From assembly GCA_020446945.1 (NCBI GenBank), contig JAGRDS010000032.1, forward strand, positions 1-64,000: a DNA stretch of 64,000 nucleotides. The letters run 5' to 3'. The stretch is from Parvularculaceae bacterium. GTDB taxonomy: Bacteria; Pseudomonadota; Alphaproteobacteria; Caulobacterales; Parvularculaceae. This document shows, piece after piece, positions 1 through 7,269 of the stretch. Below the pieces are notes generated by a model. That model saw nothing but the letters and a program-made list of their open reading frames with translations, ran no database searches and was not told the DNA's origin. The first letter of the stretch is position 1; every line of letters starts with the position of its first letter. The translations under genes were made by a program, and so were the position numbers.

Positions 1-58
1 TGGAAGCGCAGCGATGCGTGAAGCTTACCGGTACTAATAGCTCGATCGGCTTGATCGT
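1..58 (+). rRNA. 23S ribosomal RNA, 3' end (partial)
   Basis: The first bases carry the highly conserved 3' tail of bacterial 23S rRNA (GGTACTAATAGCTCGATCGG and following). Only the last ~58 nt lie in the window. The 5S gene follows on the same strand, so this is the end of an rRNA operon. About 125 nt of spacer between 23S and 5S hold no recognisable tRNA. Confidence 0.93.
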
Positions 59-184
59 CCTCATGCAGTCGTCGTTTCGGCGGTGAATGCATATGACGCA
101 AATTCATGCGCGGCGAACGGTCCGTACAAGGATCGAACGCCTGAAGCGTTAAACAAGACTCTCGCAATTCTGTCGTCTTTGCCG

Positions 185-301
185 GCCCGGTGGCATTGGC
201 GGGGAGCCTCCACCCGATCCCATTTCGAACTCGGTCGTTAAAGTCCCCAGCGCCGATGGTACTACGTCTTAAGGCGTGGGAGAGTAGGTCGCCGCCAGGC
301 C
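185..301 (+). rRNA. rrf: 5S ribosomal RNA
   Basis: The sequence contains the conserved 5S blocks (CACCCGATCCCATTTCGAAC near 211-230 and GGTACTACGTCTTAAGGCGT near 258-277). Its 5' end (GGCCCGGTGGC) pairs with its 3' end (GTCGCCGCCAGGCC), as expected for helix I. The ends are estimates to within a few bases. It is the last gene of the rRNA operon; no tRNA-fMet follows, unlike many alphaproteobacterial operons. Confidence 0.93.
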
Positions 302-340
302 TGCCAAGCCGACAGAAACCCTTGTTCCTTCAATTCATGA

Positions 341-370
341 CGCCGCTTCCGAAAGGACGCGGCGTTTTTT
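341..370 (+). terminator. Rho-independent terminator of the rRNA operon
   Basis: CGCCGC (341-346) pairs with GCGGCG (359-364), extended by TCC/GGA around a GAAA-type loop. A run of six T follows at 365-370. It lies 40 nt after 5S, the expected place for the operon terminator. Confidence 0.85.
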
Positions 371-577
371 CGTTCCGGCGCGCCGTACGCCGCCGCGCCC
401 GTTCGGCCGGCCGGGGGGTGCGGACGGATCGGCGTAACAAACCGTCGTATGAGCGGGTCGGTTTCCGCGGCGGCGAAACAGGCATAGACTTGCGCGTCTC
501 GACTGACGCGATGAAAATTGGCGTTTCGAACCCGCGCGGAGATGCGGCGATCGGGGCGCAGGGATGAGGGCGGCTGG

Positions 578-1288
578 ATGAAAACGGGATTTGTCCTGAG
601 ACGGTTCGGGATTTTGTGCGCGGCGCTGGCGTTCGCGGCCTGCGGGCGCGATCGTGCGGCGAGCGACAACGCCGAGCCCTTGCCGCCGCCGGCCTATGGC
701 GAGGAGGACGCCAATCCGGAAGTCTTTCTTGATCTGATGGAGGTCGGCAGCCGCGAGCTTTACGCCGCGCGCGCGGCGGTTCTCGCCGCGCTGGATTTGA
801 AACCGGGCGCGCGCGTCGGCGATATCGGCGCCGGCACCGGGCTTTATTCGCTGATGTTCGCCGACGCGGTCGGGCCTGCTGGCGCCGTCTTCGCCGTCGA
901 TATCGAGCCGCGTTTCCTGAAACTGATCGGCCAGCGCGCCGCCGATCTCGATCTCGGCAATGTCGTTTCCGTGCTGGGCCGCGATACGGACATCACCCTG
1001 CCTCACGCCTCGGTCGATGTCGTTTTCATCGCCGACACCTACCATTATTTCTCCGATCGCGCGGCGATCATGGCGACGGTGCGCGACGCGCTTGTCGATG
1101 GCGGGCGGCTGGTCATCCTCGATTACACGCTCGATGAATCGCACAAGGGCGACCCAAAGCGCGCGCATGTGCGCTTCGGCAAGGCGGGGCTCATCAGCGA
1201 GATCGAATCGTACGGCTTTCGCCTCGCCGACGAGCCGGACGTGCCCGGCCTCAGCGAAATCTACATGGTCGTTTTCGAAAAGGCCTGA
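578..1288 (+). CDS. SAM-dependent methyltransferase, lipoprotein-like N-terminus
   Basis: This 236-aa protein has the class I methyltransferase fold: motif I VGDIGAGTGLYS near residue 78, an acidic residue after the next strand (VFAVDIEP), and a later ADTYHYFSD and GGRLVILDY region. It resembles periplasmic or membrane-anchored methyltransferases of unknown substrate. The start at 578 is chosen because it gives a signal sequence (MKTGFVLRRFGILCAALAF) ending in a lipobox-like FAAC at Cys21-22; an upstream in-frame start at 518 would bury it. The gene stands alone between the rRNA terminator and a convergent small membrane protein. Substrate unknown. Confidence 0.85.
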   Translation: MKTGFVLRRFGILCAALAFAACGRDRAASDNAEPLPPPAYGEEDANPEVFLDLMEVGSRELYAARAAVLAALDLKPGARVGDIGAGTGLYSLMFADAVGPAGAVFAVDIEPRFLKLIGQRAADLDLGNVVSVLGRDTDITLPHASVDVVFIADTYHYFSDRAAIMATVRDALVDGGRLVILDYTLDESHKGDPKRAHVRFGKAGLISEIESYGFRLADEPDVPGLSEIYMVVFEKA

Positions 1289-1307
1289 TCGGGGGGCGGC
1301 GCGCCGG

Positions 1308-1604
1308 TCACTCGCCCTCGCGCCATGCGCCGTCGTCCTTGTTGAGGACGGCGTCATCGGCGCCGGAGCGGTTGGAGTAAAACGACAGCGCCATCAACCC
1401 GACGCCGAGAAGGATCGTGCCCGCAACGCCGAGCAGCAGCGCGAAATTCACGTGGAATCCCGCGCCGAGAAAATCGAATCGCGCGGCGAGCGCGACGAGC
1501 GAAATCGCGCCGACAAGCGCGCCGCATGCAAGCTGAAAGAATCGCACCGCGCGCCGGCGGGCGATTTTTGGTGACGTTTGTTCCGGGTGAATATGTTCGG
1601 TCAT
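1308..1604 (-). CDS. Small predicted inner-membrane protein
   Basis: The 98-aa product shows a charged N-terminus, two hydrophobic segments (about residues 23-45 and 53-77, the second rich in Leu/Gly) and an acidic tail. No family is recognised. The start at 1604 (MTEHIHPE) gives a normal two-helix membrane protein; the open frame extends 57 codons upstream but that part looks non-coding and would overlap the promoter region of the divergent gene at 1766. Convergent with the methyltransferase. Confidence 0.55.
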   Translation of the reverse strand: MTEHIHPEQTSPKIARRRAVRFFQLACGALVGAISLVALAARFDFLGAGFHVNFALLLGVAGTILLGVGLMALSFYSNRSGADDAVLNKDDGAWREGE

Positions 1605-1765
1605 TGCGGATTTATGCCCTGTTTTTCGGCGTTTCTCTACAACTTGTGATGCCGCTTTGTCCAATTGTGGCGCAAAGCGGACGTCAGCGGCGCCATTTCC
1701 GCCGCATTCTCCGGCGAAAGAAAACCATCGCCAATCCGGCTGGGGCGCATGGCTCGGAGGCAAGA

Positions 1766-2401
1766 ATGAAATCAATCATCAAGACGGCGGCGGCGGCCCT
1801 GATCGGGCTCTCCGTTATGGGATTCACCGCCGCGTCTGCGGATCATCGCGACCGCGACCGCGATCGCGACCATGACCGGTACGATCGCCGCGGCGACGAT
1901 CATCGCTATGACGACGATCGCTACGACGATCGGCGCGGTTCGTACAAGCGGGACCGTCATCGCCGCCACGAACGGCGCTATTCGCACAACCGGCCCCATC
2001 ATTGCGCGATCGATCACGATCACCGCTATCACAGCCGCGATTACTACAGATACTACCCCAAGGACCGCTATTATCGCGCCGATCCGGAATTCTCGATCTC
2101 GCTGAGTTTCGGCAATGGCGGCTATTACGATCGCGGCGGGCGCTATTACGACCGGCGGTATTACGACCGCCGCGGATATCGCAACGCCGGGCGCGTCATC
2201 AATCGCGACGTATACAGAATTCGCGGATATCGCGCCGATGCGATCCTGGTCGAGGAGGTTTATCCCGGCCGCCGCGGGCGCAACCGCGTATGCACCGTGA
2301 CGGCGCGCGGACCGGATGCGCGCTATGTGCCCCACGGCCAGTTGCGCAGGATCGCCGCGCGCGGCTGCTCGCGCTACGCCGATATTCGCGTCTACGCCTG
2401 A
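1766..2401 (+). CDS. Secreted Asp/Arg/Tyr/His-rich protein
   Basis: The 211-aa product has a clear Sec signal peptide (MKSIIKTAAAALIGLSVMGF, cleavage near ASA-DH). A low-complexity, probably disordered stretch (residues ~26-140) follows, made of DRDRD, YDDDRY, RYYDRR and similar units. The C-terminal ~70 residues are more ordered and hold two Cys (RNRVCTVTA and RGCSRYADI) that could form a disulphide. RBS CGGAGG lies at 1755-1760. The function is not recognised; many alphaproteobacteria have such exported D/R/Y-rich proteins. A strong terminator follows. Confidence 0.75.
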   Translation: MKSIIKTAAAALIGLSVMGFTAASADHRDRDRDRDHDRYDRRGDDHRYDDDRYDDRRGSYKRDRHRRHERRYSHNRPHHCAIDHDHRYHSRDYYRYYPKDRYYRADPEFSISLSFGNGGYYDRGGRYYDRRYYDRRGYRNAGRVINRDVYRIRGYRADAILVEEVYPGRRGRNRVCTVTARGPDARYVPHGQLRRIAARGCSRYADIRVYA

Positions 2402-2425
2402 ACGGGAAGCATGCCGGATAAGACG

Positions 2426-2455
2426 GGGCGCCGGGATTTTTCCGGCGCCCTTTTT
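2426..2455 (+). terminator. Rho-independent terminator
   Basis: GGGCGCCGG (2426-2434) pairs perfectly with CCGGCGCCC (2442-2450) across a 7-nt T-rich loop, and TTTTT follows. It ends the transcript of the Asp/Arg-rich secreted protein before the convergent DUF2336 gene. Confidence 0.85.
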
Positions 2456-2538
2456 CGCTTGCCGCGTCCGATTTGATTTGTCCGGCGCTGTTCAGCGCGG
2501 TTCGCCGCGCCCGGTCGGTCCGGACCGGGAGGAGACGT

Positions 2539-3702
2539 TCAGGCGGAGCGCTGCTCGCGGACCCGTTCGGCGACCGCATGGAGCGATTTTTCTTTCGGTT
2601 TTTCCGCGCTGCTCGCCTCGGCCCTCACGCGCCAGAAGCGCATGACGCGCTCGGCGGCTTCGTGCGGCACTTTCAGATACAGATCGAGAATCCGCAGCGC
2701 CTTTTGCTGTTCGCTGTCGCCGCGTTGCAGGCTGAAGACAATTTTGGCGAATGTGGATCGTTCAAACCCCGCGGCGCGGCAGCCGATCGCCAGCGATTCG
2801 AAGGACTTGTCCTGCAGGATGCGCTGCGCGGTCGAGGGATCGACGCCGGCCAGATGCGCAAAGGCGAGAAGAAACTGGGTCGAACGGCGGTCTTCGACAA
2901 GATCCTTGAGCGTCGATTCATTCAGCAAGCCCGCCTTCACCTTGTCTTCGATGAAGCGTTGCGCGGCTGAGAATTCATTCTGCGCGCCGGTGACGGCCTG
3001 CGTCAGGATCTTTGCGCGATTGCCTTCGATCGCTTCATCGATAAGCGCCGGGTCGAGAAGATCGGAGCGTTTCAGGATTTCGCGCTTCAACGCCGAGGAG
3101 ACGAAGAAATACATCTGCGTCAAAAGATTGGCCGGCAGGTCGTATCGTTCGGTCAGCGGCGACTGGAGTTCTGTTATCTCGCGCGATTGCTCGACGAGCT
3201 TCGACATTGTTTCATTGGCGAAGCGCGCGCCCTGATTTTCGGCGAGCGCGACAAGAACGTCCTTGTCGCCCCGCTCGACGAGTTCGGCCGAAACGCTGGG
3301 CGTCACCTCGCGCCGGCGGGAAATCGCCTTCATGTGGTCCTGCGTACGCTGACGAATGACGCGGATCAGGTCTTCCTCGGACAGCGCGGCGCTGCGTTCC
3401 AGAACGGGCTGCGCCACCATGATCTCGTCATGGGCGAGCTGGCGCACGAGATTGCGCGGCGCATTCGGCGTATCGGCGAGTTTTTCGGCGATCTCGACGC
3501 GCAGCGCGATTTCGACCGATTCCGTCACCTTCGAGAGAATGACGTCGAAATGCTGCATCTCGGTCGATGTGTATCGATCCGGCGCGGCCATAAAAACGTC
3601 GGTGATTTCGCGCAGCAAATCGGCGCGCTTGTCGGTCGATCCCTCGCGCGCGACTTCGATGAGCTGTTTGAGGCGCGAGACGGCCCCGTTTTGTCCCGCC
3701 AT
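2539..3702 (-). CDS. DUF2336 family protein
   Basis: The 387-aa, almost entirely helical, soluble protein matches the DUF2336 family common in alphaproteobacteria (for example YTSTEMQHFD near the N-terminus, EIAEKLADTPNAPRNLVRQLA, and repeated helical hairpins after it). Function is unknown; some members are linked to regulation or stress. The start at 3702 is used because AAGGAAG sits 9 nt before it; a start at 3783 would add a poorly conserved Arg-rich stretch. No operon partner on this strand. Confidence 0.8.
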   Translation of the reverse strand: MAGQNGAVSRLKQLIEVAREGSTDKRADLLREITDVFMAAPDRYTSTEMQHFDVILSKVTESVEIALRVEIAEKLADTPNAPRNLVRQLAHDEIMVAQPVLERSAALSEEDLIRVIRQRTQDHMKAISRRREVTPSVSAELVERGDKDVLVALAENQGARFANETMSKLVEQSREITELQSPLTERYDLPANLLTQMYFFVSSALKREILKRSDLLDPALIDEAIEGNRAKILTQAVTGAQNEFSAAQRFIEDKVKAGLLNESTLKDLVEDRRSTQFLLAFAHLAGVDPSTAQRILQDKSFESLAIGCRAAGFERSTFAKIVFSLQRGDSEQQKALRILDLYLKVPHEAAERVMRFWRVRAEASSAEKPKEKSLHAVAERVREQRSA

Positions 3703-3917
3703 AAACCGGCTTCCTTGTTCCGGCGGCCATCCTTTCCCAAAACCGTAAAAATTTCGCTGTCGGGCGGGCCTGCGCCCCGCCATATCCTGTTCATATTTCG
3801 TTAGGCATGCGTCTTCGGTTGTCGCGCCGGCCGAACGCCCAATCCGCGCCGCTATTTGCCGGCGCGCCCCTCATGGGCCATAAAGCGCGAAGGTCCAGCC
3901 AGCAGGTCTTTTTATAA

Positions 3918-4613
3918 ATGCGTATTTCCGTTTTCATCGCCGCCCTGTCGCTTTGCGCCTGTTCGGGCGGTTCCGGGTTCGATTTCGGCGGCGGCGACAA
4001 TTATGCGGCCGCCTCGGTTCTGGGGGCCGAAATTTCCGGCTCCGATGCGCGCGCGCTCGAACTCGCCTTCATCCAGGCGGTTGAGCGCGGGGCGCCGGGC
4101 GAGCGGTTCGACTGGCGCGGACCGTCCGCATTCGGATGGGTCAAGGCGCGCGGGCGCTGCATCGGCAATCTGAAGCCCGACCCGCTGGATTGCCCCGAAG
4201 CGCCCGAAGGGCTCGCGCTCGATGAAACCTACGAGACCGAACAGGGGCTTTACGCGCTGACGGGCAAGGCGAATATCCGCCTTGGTCCGTCAACGAACGA
4301 TCCGGTGCGCCTCCAGCTTCCCGCCGGCTCGCCGATCGTCGTCGTCGGAAAAGTCGTCGGCAAGCCGTGGATGCTGGCGGAAAATGACGGCGAGATTGTC
4401 GGTTACATTCATGAAAGCCTGCTGGTGAAAGCGCCGGGTACGGAACTTGACCTCGCCGGCGGCCCGCGCCGGCGCGCTGCGGCCTGCCGGCGTTACGAAC
4501 AGCGCATTTCCTATCGGCAGCGCTCCGACCTGTGGGAAGGCGTCGCCTGCAATGAAAGCGGGCGCTGGGTCGTCCAGTCCGCGCCGGCGGACGAACCCGT
4601 CAAGCTTTACTAG
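3918..4613 (+). CDS. SH3-domain lipoprotein
   Basis: The 231-aa product starts with a short signal and a lipobox (LCAC at residues 12-15), so it is probably a lipid-anchored envelope protein. Residues ~22-75 resemble the C-terminal part of surface-antigen/17-kDa-type domains (AEISGSDARALELAF ... GWVKARGRC). Residues ~112-155 form a bacterial SH3-like domain (ALTGKANIRLGPS ... VGYIHESLL). The C-terminal part has a Cys pair that may be disulphide-linked. Such proteins usually bind peptidoglycan or murein partners; the exact role is not known. Confidence 0.75.
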   Translation: MRISVFIAALSLCACSGGSGFDFGGGDNYAAASVLGAEISGSDARALELAFIQAVERGAPGERFDWRGPSAFGWVKARGRCIGNLKPDPLDCPEAPEGLALDETYETEQGLYALTGKANIRLGPSTNDPVRLQLPAGSPIVVVGKVVGKPWMLAENDGEIVGYIHESLLVKAPGTELDLAGGPRRRAAACRRYEQRISYRQRSDLWEGVACNESGRWVVQSAPADEPVKLY

Positions 4614-4661
4614 TGACCTTCATCACCGCGCGCGCTTTGCGCCGGGTTTAGTCTTCGCTTG

Positions 4662-4684
4662 CACCCCCCGTTCGACCGGGGGTG
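4662..4684. repeat. Hairpin upstream of the 4701 gene
   Basis: CACCCCC (4662-4668) and GGGGGTG (4678-4684) form a perfect 7-bp stem around a 9-nt loop. No T-run follows, and the RBS of the next gene starts six bases on, so it could be a transcript-end or leader structure. Role unknown. Confidence 0.4.
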
Positions 4685-4700
4685 AGAGCGGAGAAAACCG

Positions 4701-5213
4701 ATGTTGAAAGCGCTTGCGGCATTGTCCGTCCTCCAATTGTCGGCGACGGCGTTCCTGATCGCGCGCCTTGATGAAGCCAATGCCCGCCTCGCGCTGGCGG
4801 AAGCGGCGATCGCGGTGAAACAGCCGCCGGCCGCCGGCGGTATCGCGCCCGCAGCAGTTTCCGCGCCGGCGCCAACGGCGCTCTCCGGACCGCACGGCGC
4901 GTCCGGCGAAATATTGAGCGCCGAAGCGGCGCGCGCGATCATTCGCGAAGAACTCGCCGCGTATCGTTTTGCGCAAGGCGCGCCGCGCGCGGCGAACGCC
5001 GGCGCATCGACCGGCCCGGTCGCGCCGGATCCGAAAAAATCAGCCGCCATGCGCCGCGATTTCGACAGGCTTTTGTCGATGCGCAATATCGGCGCGCGCG
5101 ATCTCGACCGGTATCTCGAACTTGCGGCGGCGCTGCCGGAGAGCGAGCGAAAAAGCGCGCTGAGCGAGTTGTCGCGCGCCATCAATGACGGGCGGATCGA
5201 AGGGCGATTCTAA
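4701..5213 (+). CDS. Hypothetical membrane-anchored protein
   Basis: The 170-aa product has a single N-terminal hydrophobic helix (residues 1-20, no clear cleavage site). A helical stretch and an Ala/Pro-rich linker (to ~75) lead into a charged helical C-terminal half. No family is recognised. RBS GGAG at ~4690 supports the start. It is followed after 19 nt by another small exported protein, so the two may be co-transcribed. Confidence 0.65.
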   Translation: MLKALAALSVLQLSATAFLIARLDEANARLALAEAAIAVKQPPAAGGIAPAAVSAPAPTALSGPHGASGEILSAEAARAIIREELAAYRFAQGAPRAANAGASTGPVAPDPKKSAAMRRDFDRLLSMRNIGARDLDRYLELAAALPESERKSALSELSRAINDGRIEGRF

Positions 5214-5232
5214 CTGGAGAAGGAGTATAGAA

Positions 5233-5640
5233 ATGAAATCATTAGCGCTTTCCATTGCGTTATCCATGTTCGCCGGGGCGGCCCATGCCGGCATGACGCA
5301 GCCGGCGGAGGTCGATATCGATGCGGCGGCCGGTTTCGCCGGCGGCGACCAGGTGACGGCGCGCTATAACGCCGATCCCGATGTTTATATCGGCTGCGGC
5401 GTGCGCCGGTTCGCAAGCGCCGGCGGCGGCTTTACCGCCTTCGGTTTTTGCCAGGGCGAAGACGCCGACGGCGATGTCGCGTTCTGCAATACGGCGAACG
5501 CCGACCTTCTCGGCGTCATCGATTCAAGCGGCGAATTCGGCTATATCACATTCAGCTGGGATGTCGCGACGGGCGAATGCACGCGCATCGGTTTTTCAAA
5601 CCAGTCTTTCTATCTTCCCAAAAAGCTGGACCGGAACTGA
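5233..5640 (+). CDS. Small exported protein of unknown function
   Basis: The 135-aa product has a signal peptide (MKSLALSIALSMFAGAAHAG, cleavage after AHA). The mature part carries four Cys (GCGVRRF, GFCQGED, FCNTAN, GECTRIG) and aromatic strands, suggesting a small disulphide-bonded beta protein in the periplasm or outside. RBS GGAGAAGGAG lies just upstream of the ATG. No family recognised. Confidence 0.7.
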   Translation: MKSLALSIALSMFAGAAHAGMTQPAEVDIDAAAGFAGGDQVTARYNADPDVYIGCGVRRFASAGGGFTAFGFCQGEDADGDVAFCNTANADLLGVIDSSGEFGYITFSWDVATGECTRIGFSNQSFYLPKKLDRN

Positions 5641-5693
5641 TCCGGCCTGTCGGCCAAGGGCGCCGCCGGCGTGTCGCTCGCGCCGGCGGTCGC

Positions 5694-6170
5694 CTATTGG
5701 CTTATCGCGGCGCGGCGGACCTTCGCGTATTGCGGCCAGACCTCGCGCCAGTCGTAAAATTCCTCAACGCTGAGCGCGCGCGGCGGGATGATGACCCAGG
5801 GCTGTTTCGACGCGGTGAAAATATGAATGTCCGGCGGCGCCAGGGCCGGATTGTCGAGCGCGCCGACGCGCATGAATTTCACTTTTTCGCCGGCGCCCGC
5901 ATAATGGCTCCAAAGCGCGATCCTGCAGGACGGGCAGCGCGCGATCTTTTGTCCTTTGCCGCTCGCCGAAGGCGTCAGGACCAGTTCCGGCGCGCCGGCG
6001 ATCGTCTCGACAAGTTCCGATTCAATCATCGCATTGAGCGCGAAGGCGGCGCCGCTTTCGCGCTGACACCAGCGGCAATGGCAGCAATGAACGAAAAGCG
6101 GGCGATCCTTCATGCGATAGCGAACGTCGCCGCAATCGCACCCGCCCTCGGCCGTGAAACTCTCCGTCAT
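5694..6170 (-). CDS. GFA-family (Mss4-like) zinc protein
   Basis: The 158-aa protein has the Cys layout of the GFA/Mss4-like fold: CDCGDVRY near residue 11, CCHCRWCQRESG near 29, and CPSC near 79. The family was named after a glutathione-dependent formaldehyde-activating enzyme, but most members are structural Zn proteins of unclear function. RBS GGAGGAAAT precedes the ATG. It overlaps the upstream acyltransferase by 4 nt (ATGA), so both are translated from one transcript. Confidence 0.88.
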   Translation of the reverse strand: MTESFTAEGGCDCGDVRYRMKDRPLFVHCCHCRWCQRESGAAFALNAMIESELVETIAGAPELVLTPSASGKGQKIARCPSCRIALWSHYAGAGEKVKFMRVGALDNPALAPPDIHIFTASKQPWVIIPPRALSVEEFYDWREVWPQYAKVRRAAISQ

Positions 6171-6820
6171 ATTTCCTCCGTCGTCGCGCGATGGATAAAG
6201 CGTCCGCCGCGCAGCCCCTGCGCGCCGTCATAATGCGCCTTGATAAGCGGCAGGTCCGCCGCGTAGTCGCCGGACGGGATAAACGATCCGGAAAGGCGTA
6301 TCGTGCGCGTTCCGTAATCAAGTACGCTCATGACGAGCGGAACATTCGCCGCAAGCGCGATGTGATAAAAGCCCGTCTTCCATTCGTTGACGGCGGCGCG
6401 CGTTCCTTCGGGCGGGATGGCGAGAACCATGCGATCCTCCTTGTCAAACGCCGCGCGCATCTGCTCGACAAGATCGGTGCGCGCGCGCCGGTCGACGGGA
6501 ACGCAGCCGAGCCGCCTGACGACGGCGCCGAACGGTCCGCGCGCCAGTTCGCGCTTGCCCATCCATTTCAGCGGCGCGCGGTAATAGCCGGCTGCGGCGA
6601 GCATATTGACGCCGTCCCAGTTGGATGTGTGGGGCGCCGCGATCAGCACCATTTTGGGGATGTCGCGCGGCCAGTCGCCTTCGACGCGCCAGCCCGCCAG
6701 CTTCAGATAGGCCGTGCAGACGAGACGCCAGATTTCGGAAAACGGGCCGCGAATCGGGCCGGGCCGGGCGCTGGCGCGGTCGAATTCGATTTGGCGGGCG
6801 TCATTCATGCGCGCGAGCAT
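6167..6820 (-). CDS. PlsC-like 1-acyl-glycerol-3-phosphate acyltransferase family protein
   Basis: The 217-aa protein shows the acyltransferase HX4D motif (HTSNWD near residue 64), the GKREL block and the PPEGTR motif near 137, in normal order and spacing. It probably transfers an acyl chain to a lysophospholipid or similar acceptor at the inner membrane. Two starts are possible: 6820, or Met5 at 6808. First gene of a two-gene operon with the GFA-family protein. Confidence 0.85.
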   Translation of the reverse strand: MLARMNDARQIEFDRASARPGPIRGPFSEIWRLVCTAYLKLAGWRVEGDWPRDIPKMVLIAAPHTSNWDGVNMLAAAGYYRAPLKWMGKRELARGPFGAVVRRLGCVPVDRRARTDLVEQMRAAFDKEDRMVLAIPPEGTRAAVNEWKTGFYHIALAANVPLVMSVLDYGTRTIRLSGSFIPSGDYAADLPLIKAHYDGAQGLRGGRFIHRATTEEI

Positions 6821-6882
6821 CGCGCATTCGCGCCGTGCGCGCCAGCCTCGCCAATGCGCCGGCGCCCGGTCGCGCGCCGGCG

Positions 6883-6918
6883 CTTAATTGCGCGCCAGCA
6901 CTTAATTGCGCGCCAGCG
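6883..6918. repeat. 18-bp tandem duplication spanning a stop codon
   Basis: CTTAATTGCGCGCCAGC[A/G] occurs twice head to tail (6883-6900 and 6901-6918). On the minus strand each copy encodes the last residues LARN and a stop of the small Cys-rich gene, so the gene end is duplicated once beyond its stop. Confidence 0.8.
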
Positions 6919-7189
6919 CGATGCGGCCTTCATTGAGGTGCTGAAGAAACGAATCGAATGTCAGCGTAAAGCGGTTTTTCGTGGCGCAAGAGCAAAGCCC
7001 GACCCTGCCGGCCGCGCAATCGGCGTCCATGCGCTCGATTTCATATTCGCCGCAGGGGACGAGCGTGCGTTCGCAATCGACGGCGCGGTCGTCTTGCGTG
7101 CAGCAGGGAACCGGATCCTTGATGATCGCGCGGGCGGGCCTCGCCCGGTTCTTGTCTTGCGCCGATCGCGGCGGAACGCGCGGGGCCAT
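6902..7189 (-). CDS. Small Cys-rich hypothetical protein
   Basis: The 95-aa product has no signal peptide and contains seven Cys between residues ~29 and 68 (CC at 29-30, then single Cys and a final CSC). A conserved-looking tail follows (RFTLTFDSFLQHL). The pattern suggests metal binding or disulphides, but no family is recognised. GGTGAAGG lies a few bases before the ATG. It sits between the acyltransferase operon and the penicillin-binding protein gene, same strand. Coding status is likely but not certain. Confidence 0.55.
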   Translation of the reverse strand: MAPRVPPRSAQDKNRARPARAIIKDPVPCCTQDDRAVDCERTLVPCGEYEIERMDADCAAGRVGLCSCATKNRFTLTFDSFLQHLNEGRIALARN

Positions 7190-7269
7190 GCGCCTTCACC
7201 CCCTCAGGACTGACTTGCCTTCCATGGTCTACGCGCGATTGGTTCAAATTGTGTTGCGATTACGGCCGT

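Noticed and set aside
335..1357. Minus-strand open frame of 340 codons
   Set aside because: Antisense to the methyltransferase and runs through the rRNA terminator.
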